From: Bacteroidota bacterium
GTDB taxonomy: Bacteria; Bacteroidota; Ignavibacteria; SZUA-365
Direction of reading: 5' to 3'
NCBI GenBank assembly: GCA_023432805.1
Contig: JAEYUG010000033.1
Coordinates: 20,455-84,454, forward strand
DNA length: 64,000 bases
The notes under the pieces: generated by a model
The model's database searches: none
The model's input: the letters and a program-made list of their open reading frames with translations, nothing else
What the model was told of the DNA's origin: nothing
Translations under genes and position numbers: made by a program
Shown here: positions 16,710 through 24,327 of the stretch, one piece after another
Layout of the letters: every line of letters begins with the position of its first letter
Position numbering within the stretch: the stretch's first letter is position 1

Positions 16710-18761
16710 TTACATCGCGCGCGGAGGCGCGGGATCGTTCGGATTGCCGGCATTGCTGGTCGGAACCTTCACGAGATACCAGCCGATGAAAAGGAAGATC
16801 AGCAGGCTGGGGAGGAACGACAGCATGGAACCGTCTTGCGGGAAGATCGAAGGGACGTTCCACTCCATGACGGCCATGAAGGCGAAGAGCAGACCGATGA
16901 GTGCCTCGCCGGCGATGAGTCCCGCAGCGAGCAGCACACCGTTGTTCTCGACGCGGGCGGCCTGCGCCTCGTTGTACTGACGGCGCTTGACGACCTTGTC
17001 GGCGATACCGCGAATCACACCGCCGATGAAGATTGCGAACGAGGTTTCGAGCGGCAGGTACATGCCCACGCACACGAGCATGGGACTCTTGACTCGGACG
17101 AGGATGAACCCGATCGCCATGAGAATGCCGACGATGATCAGCGGCCAGGCCATGTCGCCGCCGACAATGCCCTTCGAGAGAATCGCCATGAGGCTTGCCT
17201 GGGGAGCCGGATATTGCTGACCGCCGAGACCGGTCCCGCCTGCATTGATGTCGCCTTGGTGGAGAATCCACAGCGGGAAGAACATCACGCCTGCCGAGAT
17301 GATGACGCCAAGGAAATCTCCGACCTGCATCTTCCACGGCGTACCGCCGAGAATGTGCCCGACCTTGAGATCCTGCAGCATTTCACCGGCCACGGCCGCG
17401 GCGACGCAGATGACTGCGGCCACGCCGAGCACGGCCGCCACACCCGACATGCCCTTGACACCGAGCGCCACCATGAGGATGGCAGCGATGATGAGCGTCG
17501 AAATGGTCAGGCCGGAAATGGGGTTGTTGCTCGAGCCGATGAGACCGACCAGGTAGCCCGACACCGCGGCGAAGAAGAAGCCCGCGATGATCATCACCAC
17601 GGTCGCGGTCAACGATGCGGTGAGGTTGCCACCGGGATGCTCGGGCGATACGGTGAAGTACATGTAGATCACGAAGGTCGCGATCGAGGCGAGCACGAGA
17701 CCGATGAACACCCACTTGAAGGGAAGGTCCTTCTCCGTGCGGTCTTCGGCAACGCCGCCCGAGGCTGCCTTGCTGATGTCACGCACCGCGCGGCCGATGC
17801 CGGTCGCGAGGCTCTTGCGCATCTTGTAGAGCGTGAAGGCCGCGCTCATGAGCATGCCACCGATGGCGATGGGACGCACGATGTCCTTCCAGACCTGTAC
17901 GGCCATGCCGATCATGTTCGGTTCCTTGCCGGCGTTCTCGGGAATCGCGAAGAACGCGTCGAGGAGCTCGGGACCCAGAAAATACAGGAGCAGGGGCACG
18001 AAGAGTCCCCACGCCAGCAGACCACCCGTGAAGTTCAGCGCGGCAAGCTCGGGTCCGATGATGTAGCCGACGCCCATGTACGCGGGCGAGACGCCCGGCG
18101 TCGAGATGAGCGCACCGCCGCCGGCCTGCACCGTTCCGTGCGAACCGAGGCCCAGCGACTTCTTCGCAAACTCGATGAACACTTCGCCCTTCGATGCGAA
18201 GAGCTTGAACTCCTTGAAAAACTGGACGGCGGCGCCGATGATCATTGCGACGAAGAGGAACTTCGCGCCGCTCTGGCCGCCCTGCCCTGCCTTGTGGATT
18301 TCCGAGGCAGCGACTGATTCCGGGAAGGGAAGCTCGCGATCCTCGACCATGACGCGGCGCAGGATCGTGACGAAGAGGATACCGATGAAACCGCCGACGA
18401 GCATGATTGCCGTGGCTTCCAGATAATGACTGAGTGTGAGGAACTCGCCCTCCCACACGCCCGAAATCATGAACGCGGGAATGGTGAAGATGGCGCCGGC
18501 CGCGATCGACTCACCGATGGAACCGACGGTACGGGTGATGTTCTCTTCGAGAATCGTGCCCTTCATGAGCTTGAGCAGCGCCATGCCGATCACTGCCGCC
18601 GGATAGGTGGCTGCAATCGTCATGCCCGCCTTCAGGCCGAGGTAGGCGTTCGCCGCTCCGAGGATCACCGAGAGAACCAGACCGATGATCAGGGCACGAA
18701 GGGTGAACTCCTTCATGTCCATGGTGACCGGAACGTATGGAACGTGTTTGTGCTCTGCCAT
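16710..18761 (-). CDS. OPT-family oligopeptide transporter
   Basis: A 683-aa polytopic inner-membrane protein of the OPT superfamily, which import short peptides or metal chelates using the proton gradient. It has about 14-16 hydrophobic segments. Typical prokaryotic OPT stretches are TLRALIIGLVLSVILGAANAYLGLK, GMTIAATYPAAVIGMALLK, ENITRTVGSIGESIAAGAIF and GSSNNPISGLT. The ATG at 18761 was chosen because AGGAGA lies just upstream and the transport domain starts ~17 residues later. A 5' leader of roughly 90 nt contains a hairpin and ends at a TATTTTC box. Substrate unknown. Confidence 0.92.
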   Translation of the reverse strand: MAEHKHVPYVPVTMDMKEFTLRALIIGLVLSVILGAANAYLGLKAGMTIAATYPAAVIGMALLKLMKGTILEENITRTVGSIGESIAAGAIFTIPAFMISGVWEGEFLTLSHYLEATAIMLVGGFIGILFVTILRRVMVEDRELPFPESVAASEIHKAGQGGQSGAKFLFVAMIIGAAVQFFKEFKLFASKGEVFIEFAKKSLGLGSHGTVQAGGGALISTPGVSPAYMGVGYIIGPELAALNFTGGLLAWGLFVPLLLYFLGPELLDAFFAIPENAGKEPNMIGMAVQVWKDIVRPIAIGGMLMSAAFTLYKMRKSLATGIGRAVRDISKAASGGVAEDRTEKDLPFKWVFIGLVLASIATFVIYMYFTVSPEHPGGNLTASLTATVVMIIAGFFFAAVSGYLVGLIGSSNNPISGLTISTLIIAAILMVALGVKGMSGVAAVLGVAAVICVAAAVAGEMLQDLKVGHILGGTPWKMQVGDFLGVIISAGVMFFPLWILHQGDINAGGTGLGGQQYPAPQASLMAILSKGIVGGDMAWPLIIVGILMAIGFILVRVKSPMLVCVGMYLPLETSFAIFIGGVIRGIADKVVKRRQYNEAQAARVENNGVLLAAGLIAGEALIGLLFAFMAVMEWNVPSIFPQDGSMLSFLPSLLIFLFIGWYLVKVPTSNAGNPNDPAPPRAM

Positions 18762-18814
18762 GCAGGTCTCCTGATGGTATGAACGATGGATGGATGTACG
18801 GGTGTTGGTGGCGT

Positions 18815-18835
18815 ATTCCCTCACGGGGAGGGAAT
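18815..18835 (-). promoter_or_regulatory. 5'-leader hairpin of the OPT gene
   Basis: An 8-bp inverted repeat (18815-18822 with 18828-18835, loop 5 nt) lies between the putative -10 box and the OPT start codon, so it would be transcribed in the mRNA leader. Whether it regulates expression cannot be judged from sequence. Confidence 0.35.
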
Positions 18836-18859
18836 CGCAAAAAATAGAACGACAGGTCC

Positions 18860-18866
18860 GAAAATA
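18860..18866 (-). promoter_or_regulatory. Putative -10 box of the OPT gene
   Basis: On the minus strand the region reads GTTGTATTTTCGG. It is nearly identical to GTTGTATTTTCAGGG upstream of the lipoprotein gene at 28827 and similar to TAATTTTC upstream of mrp. It lies about 100 nt before the OPT start. Confidence 0.45.
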
Positions 18867-18893
18867 CAACTCGGAATCGGGATGCCGCAGGTC

Positions 18894-19589
18894 CTAGACC
18901 ATCGCCCCGACGAATCCGTTGAGTGCCGCGAGCGTGCGCTCGACCGCGGTCCGCACGCGCGGTGCATTCGCGTCCGTGACGAGCGTGGCGAGGATGTCGC
19001 GCCCAACCTGTCGATGCACAAGATCCGCCTCCATGTGCACGGTGAAGAACTTGAGCGCGTCGCCGTCGGTCACACCATAATGCGTGCGCAACGCATTGAG
19101 CTCGCACTGCGCGACCTCGGGAATCTGCGCCTCATAGGCGTAGAGCGATGCGAGACCCTCTGCCACGCTTCCCTCCCGCGCGATCGCCAGCATGCCGTCG
19201 ACCAGCGTCACCGTCTCGGCGCAGAGCGCGGCGCCGATCACGTCTTCGCGCGCAAGCCCGAGCGCGTCGGTGAAACGCAGCCAGAGCTCGGGATGATGCT
19301 CCTCCCCACGCTCCTCCTCGACGAGATTCTCGAGCAGTTCCTGGCGGATGGCGATGTCTTCACAATTGGCGTGGATAGCGCTGATGTAACGGGGGAAGAC
19401 GTCCACATGCCGGTAGTACTCGCGGGCGTACCGCATCAGCGACGGGCGGGGAAGCCTCCCTGCCGCCAGCTCGATGTAGAAGGGCTGCGCGAGCAGATGC
19501 CGCGCGGCGATCATGGCGTCGATGGTTGCGACATGCGCCGACAGCGCGTGTCCTTCATGGAGTCGTGTCCCGGTTTCCATCGCGCTCAC
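18894..19589 (-). CDS. CADD-like diiron protein (heme-oxygenase-like fold)
   Basis: A 231-aa protein of the TenA/PqqC-like superfamily resembling chlamydial CADD, an enzyme that makes p-aminobenzoate from its own tyrosine for folate synthesis. With a constant offset of 11, the diiron ligands recalled for CADD (E81, H88, E142, H174, D178, H181) fall on E92, H99, E153, H185, D189 and H192 here. CADD Tyr27 falls on Y38. The lysine at CADD 152 falls on E163, a glutamate. Hallmark stretches are LMRYAREYYRHV, LVEEERGEEHHPELW and VHMEADLVHRQVG. It overlaps the upstream thioredoxin-like gene by 4 nt, so the two are coupled. Numbers for CADD are from memory. Confidence 0.85.
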   Translation of the reverse strand: MSAMETGTRLHEGHALSAHVATIDAMIAARHLLAQPFYIELAAGRLPRPSLMRYAREYYRHVDVFPRYISAIHANCEDIAIRQELLENLVEEERGEEHHPELWLRFTDALGLAREDVIGAALCAETVTLVDGMLAIAREGSVAEGLASLYAYEAQIPEVAQCELNALRTHYGVTDGDALKFFTVHMEADLVHRQVGRDILATLVTDANAPRVRTAVERTLAALNGFVGAMV

Positions 19590-20329
19590 TTCTTCTTCGC
19601 ACGTGGTGCCTTCGCACCCGGCGTCGCAGGTTCGGCAGACGGCTTCCCTACCGGAGCGGGCGGCGTGCCCCCCGCATCGGACGGCGCGCCGAGGTCCGCA
19701 GGAATCCGATCCGCATCCCCACCTCCCGAGGTGGATCCATCGGGATTCGTGTGCTCGACTGGCCGTCCCTCATCGGGATGGTGCTCTCCCTGCGCATCCT
19801 GTGGCGGTGTCTGATCGGGCGGGGCCGGCGCGGGAAGGGTCGAGGGATCGAGGATGCCGAGCAGATCGGCCTCGAGCGAGCGGGCGGGAGATTCGACGAT
19901 GCGGCCGAGTTCGGTGTCGCCGCGCAGCACGATGATGGTCGGAACGAGGGTGATGCCCCAGCGGTGCTCTTCGCCTTCGGGACTCCGCTTACTGCGGTCC
20001 ACGCCATACAACGTCAGCAGGGAGGGATCAACGCGTAGAAGTTGAAGGAGGCGGAGCAGGCGGGGAACTTCACGCCGGCTGTCGGAACACCAGGTGCCCA
20101 GCACGCACACCATGCGCACACCCTCGAGTTTCGGGGGAAGCTGTGCGGCAACGGCCATGTTCGGCATCCATGTCATGAACTCCTCCCCGAACCAGCCGGG
20201 AAGATCGAGCAGCTGCTCGAGGGTGAGGGGACCGGTCAGCGCACGCTCGGACCCACCCTGCGCGATGGCTCGCGAGCCGGACAGAGCAAGCGCGACAACG
20301 CACGCAACGAAAGCGAATGATCGTATCAT
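19586..20329 (-). CDS. Exported thioredoxin-fold protein with CxxS motif and proline-rich tail
   Basis: A 247-aa protein with a cleavable signal peptide (FAFVACVVALALSGSRAIAQ). A thioredoxin-like domain spans ~55-165. The active-site region is LGTWCSDSRREVPRLLRLLQ: W80-C81-S-D-S84, so the second cysteine of the usual CxxC is serine. A cis-proline is present (LVPTIIVLRGD). Residues ~165-247 are a low-complexity Pro/Ala/Asp tail ending in lysines. A CxxS site suggests reductase, isomerase or thiol-binding roles rather than oxidation. It is coupled to the CADD-like gene, but it is predicted to act outside the cytoplasm. Confidence 0.82.
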   Translation of the reverse strand: MIRSFAFVACVVALALSGSRAIAQGGSERALTGPLTLEQLLDLPGWFGEEFMTWMPNMAVAAQLPPKLEGVRMVCVLGTWCSDSRREVPRLLRLLQLLRVDPSLLTLYGVDRSKRSPEGEEHRWGITLVPTIIVLRGDTELGRIVESPARSLEADLLGILDPSTLPAPAPPDQTPPQDAQGEHHPDEGRPVEHTNPDGSTSGGGDADRIPADLGAPSDAGGTPPAPVGKPSAEPATPGAKAPRAKKK

Positions 20330-20343
20330 GGAACAGTGGCGGT

Positions 20344-21249
20344 TCAGTTGGAAGAGTTCTTGACCAGCCGGGCATCATGGGCCCAGCTGAGCTTTGTGCG
20401 CAGCATCTCGAAGTAGTCGGAGCCGACATCCTTGATCAGCCGCACGTCGCGCGCGCCGCGCTGTACGTGCAGGCTGACCACGTGCCGGGGCTGCGGCAGC
20501 ACCTCGCCGTCAGTCATCACCATCACATCCCCCTCCTGCGCCGTCACGCGCAGTTCGACGATGCTGTCGCCGGGGATGATGATGGGCCGCGCGGTGAGCG
20601 TGTGCGCGGAGATGGGACTGATGATGATCACGTTCGAGGAGGGGACGACAATGGGTCCGCCGGTCGCCAGTGAATACGCCGTGCTTCCGGTCGGTGTCGC
20701 GAGAATCACCCCATCGGCCATGAGCGTGGCGAGGAAGTATCCATTCACCCACATGTCGATGGTCACGACGCGCGCGATGCCGCCCTTGCCGATGACGATG
20801 TCGTTGAGTGCGGTCAGAGCCGCCTCCCCTCCCTCGATCGTGCCCGCGAGCGTCATGCGGTCCTCGATCCGGTAGCGTCCGGCAAGCAGATGCTCGAGCG
20901 CGGCGAGCACGTCGCCCGTGCGGATGTCGGCAAGGAACCCGAGCTTACCGAGGTTGACGCCGAGTATCGGCGTGCCGTGCGGGAGGGTTGTGCGAATGGC
21001 ATTGAGGATGGTTCCGTCGCCACCGAAGGTGACGATCACGTCGCTTCCACGTGCGATGGTGTCGCGGTCAGCCACACGCCATGCGTCGCAGGCGGCTTCC
21101 GGGGGAAGCTGCCGGGCGACGTCGTCTTCGAGCAGCACCGTGGCGCCCTTCGCGCAGAGGAAGGCGAGCACCGTGCGCACGCATTCCACCATCCCCACCT
21201 TCTGGGTGTTGCCGTAGAGTCCGATGCGCGTGAGGGGTGCGGGACTCAT
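20344..21249 (-). CDS. nadK: NAD kinase
   Basis: A 301-aa ATP-NAD kinase that phosphorylates NAD to NADP in the cytoplasm. The catalytic glycine-rich motif FGGDGTILNAIR (GGDGT at residues 76-80) is present. So are GVNLGKLGFLADI, the ALNDIVIGKG motif, the DGVILATPTGSTAYSLATGGPIV segment and SPISAHTLTARPIIIPGD. Length is normal. The ATG at 21249 overlaps the stop of the NifU-like gene by 4 nt. A longer reading to 21342 lies inside that gene and lacks family sequence. Confidence 0.95.
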   Translation of the reverse strand: MSPAPLTRIGLYGNTQKVGMVECVRTVLAFLCAKGATVLLEDDVARQLPPEAACDAWRVADRDTIARGSDVIVTFGGDGTILNAIRTTLPHGTPILGVNLGKLGFLADIRTGDVLAALEHLLAGRYRIEDRMTLAGTIEGGEAALTALNDIVIGKGGIARVVTIDMWVNGYFLATLMADGVILATPTGSTAYSLATGGPIVVPSSNVIIISPISAHTLTARPIIIPGDSIVELRVTAQEGDVMVMTDGEVLPQPRHVVSLHVQRGARDVRLIKDVGSDYFEMLRTKLSWAHDARLVKNSSN

Positions 21250-21491
21250 GCCGACACCATCTCGACACGGCGCAGACCGGGCACAGCGAGGAGGATGGCG
21301 CGCTCGACGCCTGCACGCAGGGTCATGATCGCAAGCGAGCATGTCGCGCAGGCGCCGAGGAAGCGGACTTCGACGATGCCGTCGGCGCTGACGGACACGA
21401 ATTCGATGTCGCCGCCGTCGATCTGCAGGTGCGGGCGGACCTGGTCGAGGACCCCCCGGATGCGTCGTTCGTGCTGGACGAGATCGATCAT
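21246..21491 (-). CDS. NifU C-terminal-domain (Nfu) iron-sulphur carrier
   Basis: An 81-aa stand-alone Nfu domain, a cytoplasmic carrier that transfers Fe-S clusters. The core IRPHL-type start (VRPHLQIDGGDIEFV) and the cluster-binding pair in FLGACATCSLAIMTL (C48 and C51) are intact. It lies 15 nt downstream of mrp, another Fe-S carrier, and is coupled to nadK by a 4-nt overlap. The three genes look like one operon. Confidence 0.92.
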   Translation of the reverse strand: MIDLVQHERRIRGVLDQVRPHLQIDGGDIEFVSVSADGIVEVRFLGACATCSLAIMTLRAGVERAILLAVPGLRRVEMVSA

Positions 21492-21506
21492 GTGCGTGGG
21501 GCCGGA

Positions 21507-22613
21507 TTACAGCGAGATGTCGATACGCGGTGCGCCGCTGGATGTGAGCAAGTTCTGGCTGATGCGTCCCGCGAGCGTGAGCGCAGTATCGTGAACGCTG
21601 CGTGCGACGGCGCCTTCGGGTTCGAGCACGACGATGGGCACACCCTTGTCGCCGCCCTCGCGGATGCGGCGCTCGATGGGGATTTCCCCGAGGAAGGGCA
21701 CGCCGAGTTCACCGGCTGCCTCGCGGCCGCCACCGTAGCTGAAGATTTCGTCGCGATGGCCGCAGTTCGAACAGATGTGGAAGCTCATGTTCTCGATGAT
21801 GCCGAGAATGGGAACGTTGACCTTCTCGAACATGCGCACGCCCTTACGGGCGTCGGCCAGGGAGATATCCTGCGGCGTGGTGACGATCACGCTGCCGGTC
21901 AGGGGCAGCATCTGCGAGAGTGTGAGCTGGATGTCGCCGGTGCCCGGAGGCATGTCGAAGAGCAGGTAGTCGAGTTCACCCCAGTCGACGTCGGTGAGGA
22001 ACTGCTTGAGGGCACCGCTGGCCATGGGTCCCCGCCACACCACCGCCGTATCGGGGTCGATGAGGAAGCCGATGGACATGACCTTCACACCGTGGTTCTC
22101 GCAGGGAAGCAGGCGGGTCTTCCCGCCCTCGACATAGGCCGAGGGCTGCTCGGTGATGCCGAACATCATCGGGATACTGGGACCGTAGATGTCAGCATCG
22201 ACGAGTCCCACCCGCGCTCCGTTCTGCGCGAGGGCGACGGCGAGGTTGACGGCGACGGTGCTCTTGCCCACGCCGCCCTTGCCGCTCGAGACGGCGATCG
22301 TGTTCCGGACGCCGGGCAGCAGCTGTGCGAGCTGGGCGCTCTGCTGCGAGGGGATGTCGTCGGTGTTGGTGATGCGGATGCTGCCGACCGCGGGCAGGTG
22401 CCTGCGCAGTGCAGTCTCGATCTCGGCGGTGAACGACGAGGCGATCGCACGCGAGGGCACGGGCATGGCGAGCGTGAGGCTCACGTCGCTGCCTGTGATG
22501 GTGATGTCACGCAGCATGTTCGCCGTGACGGGGTCGATGGACATGTAGGGAGCCTGCACGACGCGGAGCGCGGTGCGGACATCATTGTCATTGAATGCGG
22601 CTGTATTGGACAT
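21507..22613 (-). CDS. mrp: Mrp/ApbC-family Fe-S cluster carrier ATPase
   Basis: A 368-aa P-loop NTPase that carries [4Fe-4S] clusters. An N-terminal MIP18/DUF59-like domain (~residues 10-95) is followed by the deviant Walker A VSSGKGGVGKSTVAVNLAVAL, switch regions GLVDADIYGPSIP and DMPPGTGDIQLTL, and the C-terminal pair HICSNCGH. The ATG at 22613 has an AGGA 6-7 nt upstream; a TTG at 22628 is less likely. A TAATTTTC box lies about 40 nt upstream. With the nfu-like gene 15 nt downstream it forms an iron-sulphur delivery pair. Confidence 0.94.
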   Translation of the reverse strand: MSNTAAFNDNDVRTALRVVQAPYMSIDPVTANMLRDITITGSDVSLTLAMPVPSRAIASSFTAEIETALRRHLPAVGSIRITNTDDIPSQQSAQLAQLLPGVRNTIAVSSGKGGVGKSTVAVNLAVALAQNGARVGLVDADIYGPSIPMMFGITEQPSAYVEGGKTRLLPCENHGVKVMSIGFLIDPDTAVVWRGPMASGALKQFLTDVDWGELDYLLFDMPPGTGDIQLTLSQMLPLTGSVIVTTPQDISLADARKGVRMFEKVNVPILGIIENMSFHICSNCGHRDEIFSYGGGREAAGELGVPFLGEIPIERRIREGGDKGVPIVVLEPEGAVARSVHDTALTLAGRISQNLLTSSGAPRIDISL

Positions 22614-22651
22614 GTGTATCCTGTGCAATCGTGGAGGTGCTGTGTATCATT

Positions 22652-22659
22652 GAAAATTA
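22652..22659 (-). promoter_or_regulatory. Putative -10 box of the mrp-nfu-nadK operon
   Basis: The minus strand reads CAGTAATTTTCAATG about 40 nt before the mrp ATG, matching the TAnnTTT(C/G) pattern seen upstream of several other genes here. Confidence 0.4.
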
Positions 22660-22707
22660 CTGCACCCCCCCATCCCGTACAACCCACCCCGGGAGGCCGG
22701 CTGCCCG

Positions 22708-22810
22708 CTGGGCGGACGGACGCCCTCGTCCGTCATGGGAGGACGGACGCCCTCGTCCGTCATGGGAGGACGGACGCCCCGCTGGGAGGACGGACGCCCT
22801 CGTCCGTCAT
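22708..22810. repeat. Dispersed hairpin repeat, locus 3 (four-unit tandem cluster)
   Basis: Four head-to-tail copies of the 27-bp unit: 22708-22736 (with GGGCGG instead of GGGAGG), 22737-22763, 22764-22783 (truncated after GGACGCCCC) and 22784-22810. Full units contain the core GACGGACGCCCTCGTCCGTC and end in AT before the next GGGAGG. The cluster sits between the divergent mrp and SDR genes, immediately upstream of the SDR -10 box. Both strands are open through it in some frames, which produces spurious ORFs. Confidence 0.92.
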
Positions 22811-22815
22811 TTGTG

Positions 22816-22823
22816 TATATTTG
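22816..22823 (+). promoter_or_regulatory. Putative -10 box of the envelope gene run
   Basis: TATATTTG is an exact match to the Bacteroidota -10 consensus TAnnTTTG. It starts 6 nt after the last hairpin-repeat unit and 22-29 nt before the preferred SDR start at 22845. Its position argues against the earlier ATG at 22827, which would lie at or before the transcription start. Confidence 0.5.
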
Positions 22824-22844
22824 ACGATGCATGGTTCGGCCTTG

Positions 22845-23630
22845 ATGAATTCGCGAATTCTCATTACCGGCGCGTCGGCGGGCATCGGCCGCGCCACGGC
22901 GCTCGCGTGTGCCGCAGCAGGTGCGCAGCCCGTTCTGGTGGCCCGCTCCGCTGATGCCCTCGATGCACTCGTCGCCGACATCACGCAACTGCACGGCATC
23001 ACCGCCGTGGCCCTCCCCTGCGACGTGCGCGACGTCGGGCGATTGCAGTCGCTGCTGCAGGAGGAGGACGACAGGGCCCCGATCGACCACATCGTCGCCA
23101 ACGCCGGGGTGGGGATGTACGGTCCCTTTGCCACTGCGCAGTGGGCGCAGATCGACGACGTGCTGCGCACGAACATCGATGGTGCGCTCGCGCCCGTGCA
23201 TGCCCTGCTCGCCCGGATGCTCTCGCGCAGGCGCGGTTCGATCGTCTTCGTCTCTTCGGTACTCGGCAAGCGCGCACTCGCGTGGAATGCAGTGTACTCG
23301 GCCAGCAAGCATGCGCTGCACGGACTGGCCGACGCGCTGCGTCTCGAGGTTTCCACGCACGGCATCCATGTCGGCGTGGTGTGTCCCGGACGCACGCGAA
23401 CGCAGTTCCAGACGCGCATGCACACGAGCGCCGCCCCGTCGCGCCGTCGTGCCGTTCCGGAGGCTTCCCCCGGGGAGGTGGCGGCGGCAATCGTCGGCTG
23501 CATCACGCGCCGCCGGCGTGAAGTGGTGGTTCCCTATTCCTCACTTGCCTATACGCTCGTCGGTGTGCATGTTCCCCGGCTGGCGGATATTCTTCTTTCA
23601 CGAGCCGTTCCCCGACCTCATGGCCATTAA
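22845..23630 (+). CDS. Short-chain dehydrogenase/reductase
   Basis: A 261-aa Rossmann-fold SDR. Cofactor motif ILITGASAGIGRA, the structural VANAGVGMYG (NAG), the catalytic serine in VFVSSVLGKRAL and the YSASK catalytic Tyr/Lys pair are all present, followed by VVCPGRTRTQF. Such enzymes reduce carbonyls or oxidise alcohols with NAD(P)H. The arrangement and C-terminal region resemble SDRs acting on lipids or polyketide-like substrates, but the substrate is not determinable. It overlaps the HAD gene by 11 nt and opens a + strand run that includes an acyltransferase and outer-membrane proteins. An upstream in-frame ATG at 22827 is possible. Confidence 0.9.
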   Translation: MNSRILITGASAGIGRATALACAAAGAQPVLVARSADALDALVADITQLHGITAVALPCDVRDVGRLQSLLQEEDDRAPIDHIVANAGVGMYGPFATAQWAQIDDVLRTNIDGALAPVHALLARMLSRRRGSIVFVSSVLGKRALAWNAVYSASKHALHGLADALRLEVSTHGIHVGVVCPGRTRTQFQTRMHTSAAPSRRRAVPEASPGEVAAAIVGCITRRRREVVVPYSSLAYTLVGVHVPRLADILLSRAVPRPHGH

Positions 23631-24327
23631 TACACGCGCATTTCTGCGTCTGGTGCTTTTCGACATCGACGGCACGCTCATCAGTACCAACGGGATTGCC
23701 CGGGCGACCTTCGCCGACGCGGCGGCCGAGGTGTTCGCAACAGAGACCGTCGCGCGCACGCATCCCTTCGCGGGCAAGACCGATCCCCAGATCTTCAACG
23801 AAGTCACCGCTGCGAGCGGGATTCCCCACGACGTGGCCGAGCGCGAGCGCGAGCGGCTGTTCGCGCGCTTCTTCGAACTGCTCGAGCAGCGCATCGGAGC
23901 CGATGATGTGAAGGTGCACGCGGGCGTGCGGCAGCTGCTCGATGCGCTCTCGGAGATCCAGTCGGTGACGGTGGGTCTGCTGACGGGCAACATGCTGCGC
24001 GGAGCGAGGATCAAGCTGGGTCCCGTCGGACTCAATGACTACTTCGGCTTCGGGGCCTTCGGCAGTGATGCGACCTTCCGCTACGAACTGCCCGCGATCG
24101 CGCTCGAGCGCGCCTATACGCGCACCGGGTACGTGTTCAAGGACAAGGAGATCGTGATCATCGGCGACACGCCGCACGATGTCGAGTGCGGACGCCACCT
24201 GAACGTGCGCAGCATCGCCGTTGCGACCGGTGGTGCCTCGCGGGAAGAGCTCGCCGCCCACGCGCCGGACTTCCTCTTCGACGATCTCTCCGATACCGAC
24301 CATGTGATCGAGGCGATCACGCAATGA
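23620..24327 (+). CDS. HAD-superfamily hydrolase
   Basis: A 235-aa haloacid-dehalogenase-type phosphatase. The nucleophile motif LVLFDIDGTLIST (D15 and D17) is followed by a helical cap, then VGLLTGNMLRGARIKLG (motif II), KDKE (motif III lysine region) and IVIIGDTPHDVECGR (motif IV). Overall resemblance is to phosphoglycolate-phosphatase-like HADs. The ATG at 23620 is inside the SDR 3' end and the stop overlaps the next gene (ATGA), so the three genes are tightly coupled. In this context a phospholipid-related or detoxifying phosphatase role is possible but unproven. Confidence 0.9.
   Translation: MAINTRAFLRLVLFDIDGTLISTNGIARATFADAAAEVFATETVARTHPFAGKTDPQIFNEVTAASGIPHDVAERERERLFARFFELLEQRIGADDVKVHAGVRQLLDALSEIQSVTVGLLTGNMLRGARIKLGPVGLNDYFGFGAFGSDATFRYELPAIALERAYTRTGYVFKDKEIVIIGDTPHDVECGRHLNVRSIAVATGGASREELAAHAPDFLFDDLSDTDHVIEAITQ

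Noticed and set aside
22708..22810. CRISPR array
   Set aside because: Units are directly adjacent with no spacers, and the same unit occurs at two other loci; it is a tandem hairpin repeat.
22647..23506. Minus-strand open frames across the hairpin repeat cluster and the SDR gene
   Set aside because: They consist of repeat-encoded peptides plus the antisense of the SDR gene; no family resemblance.
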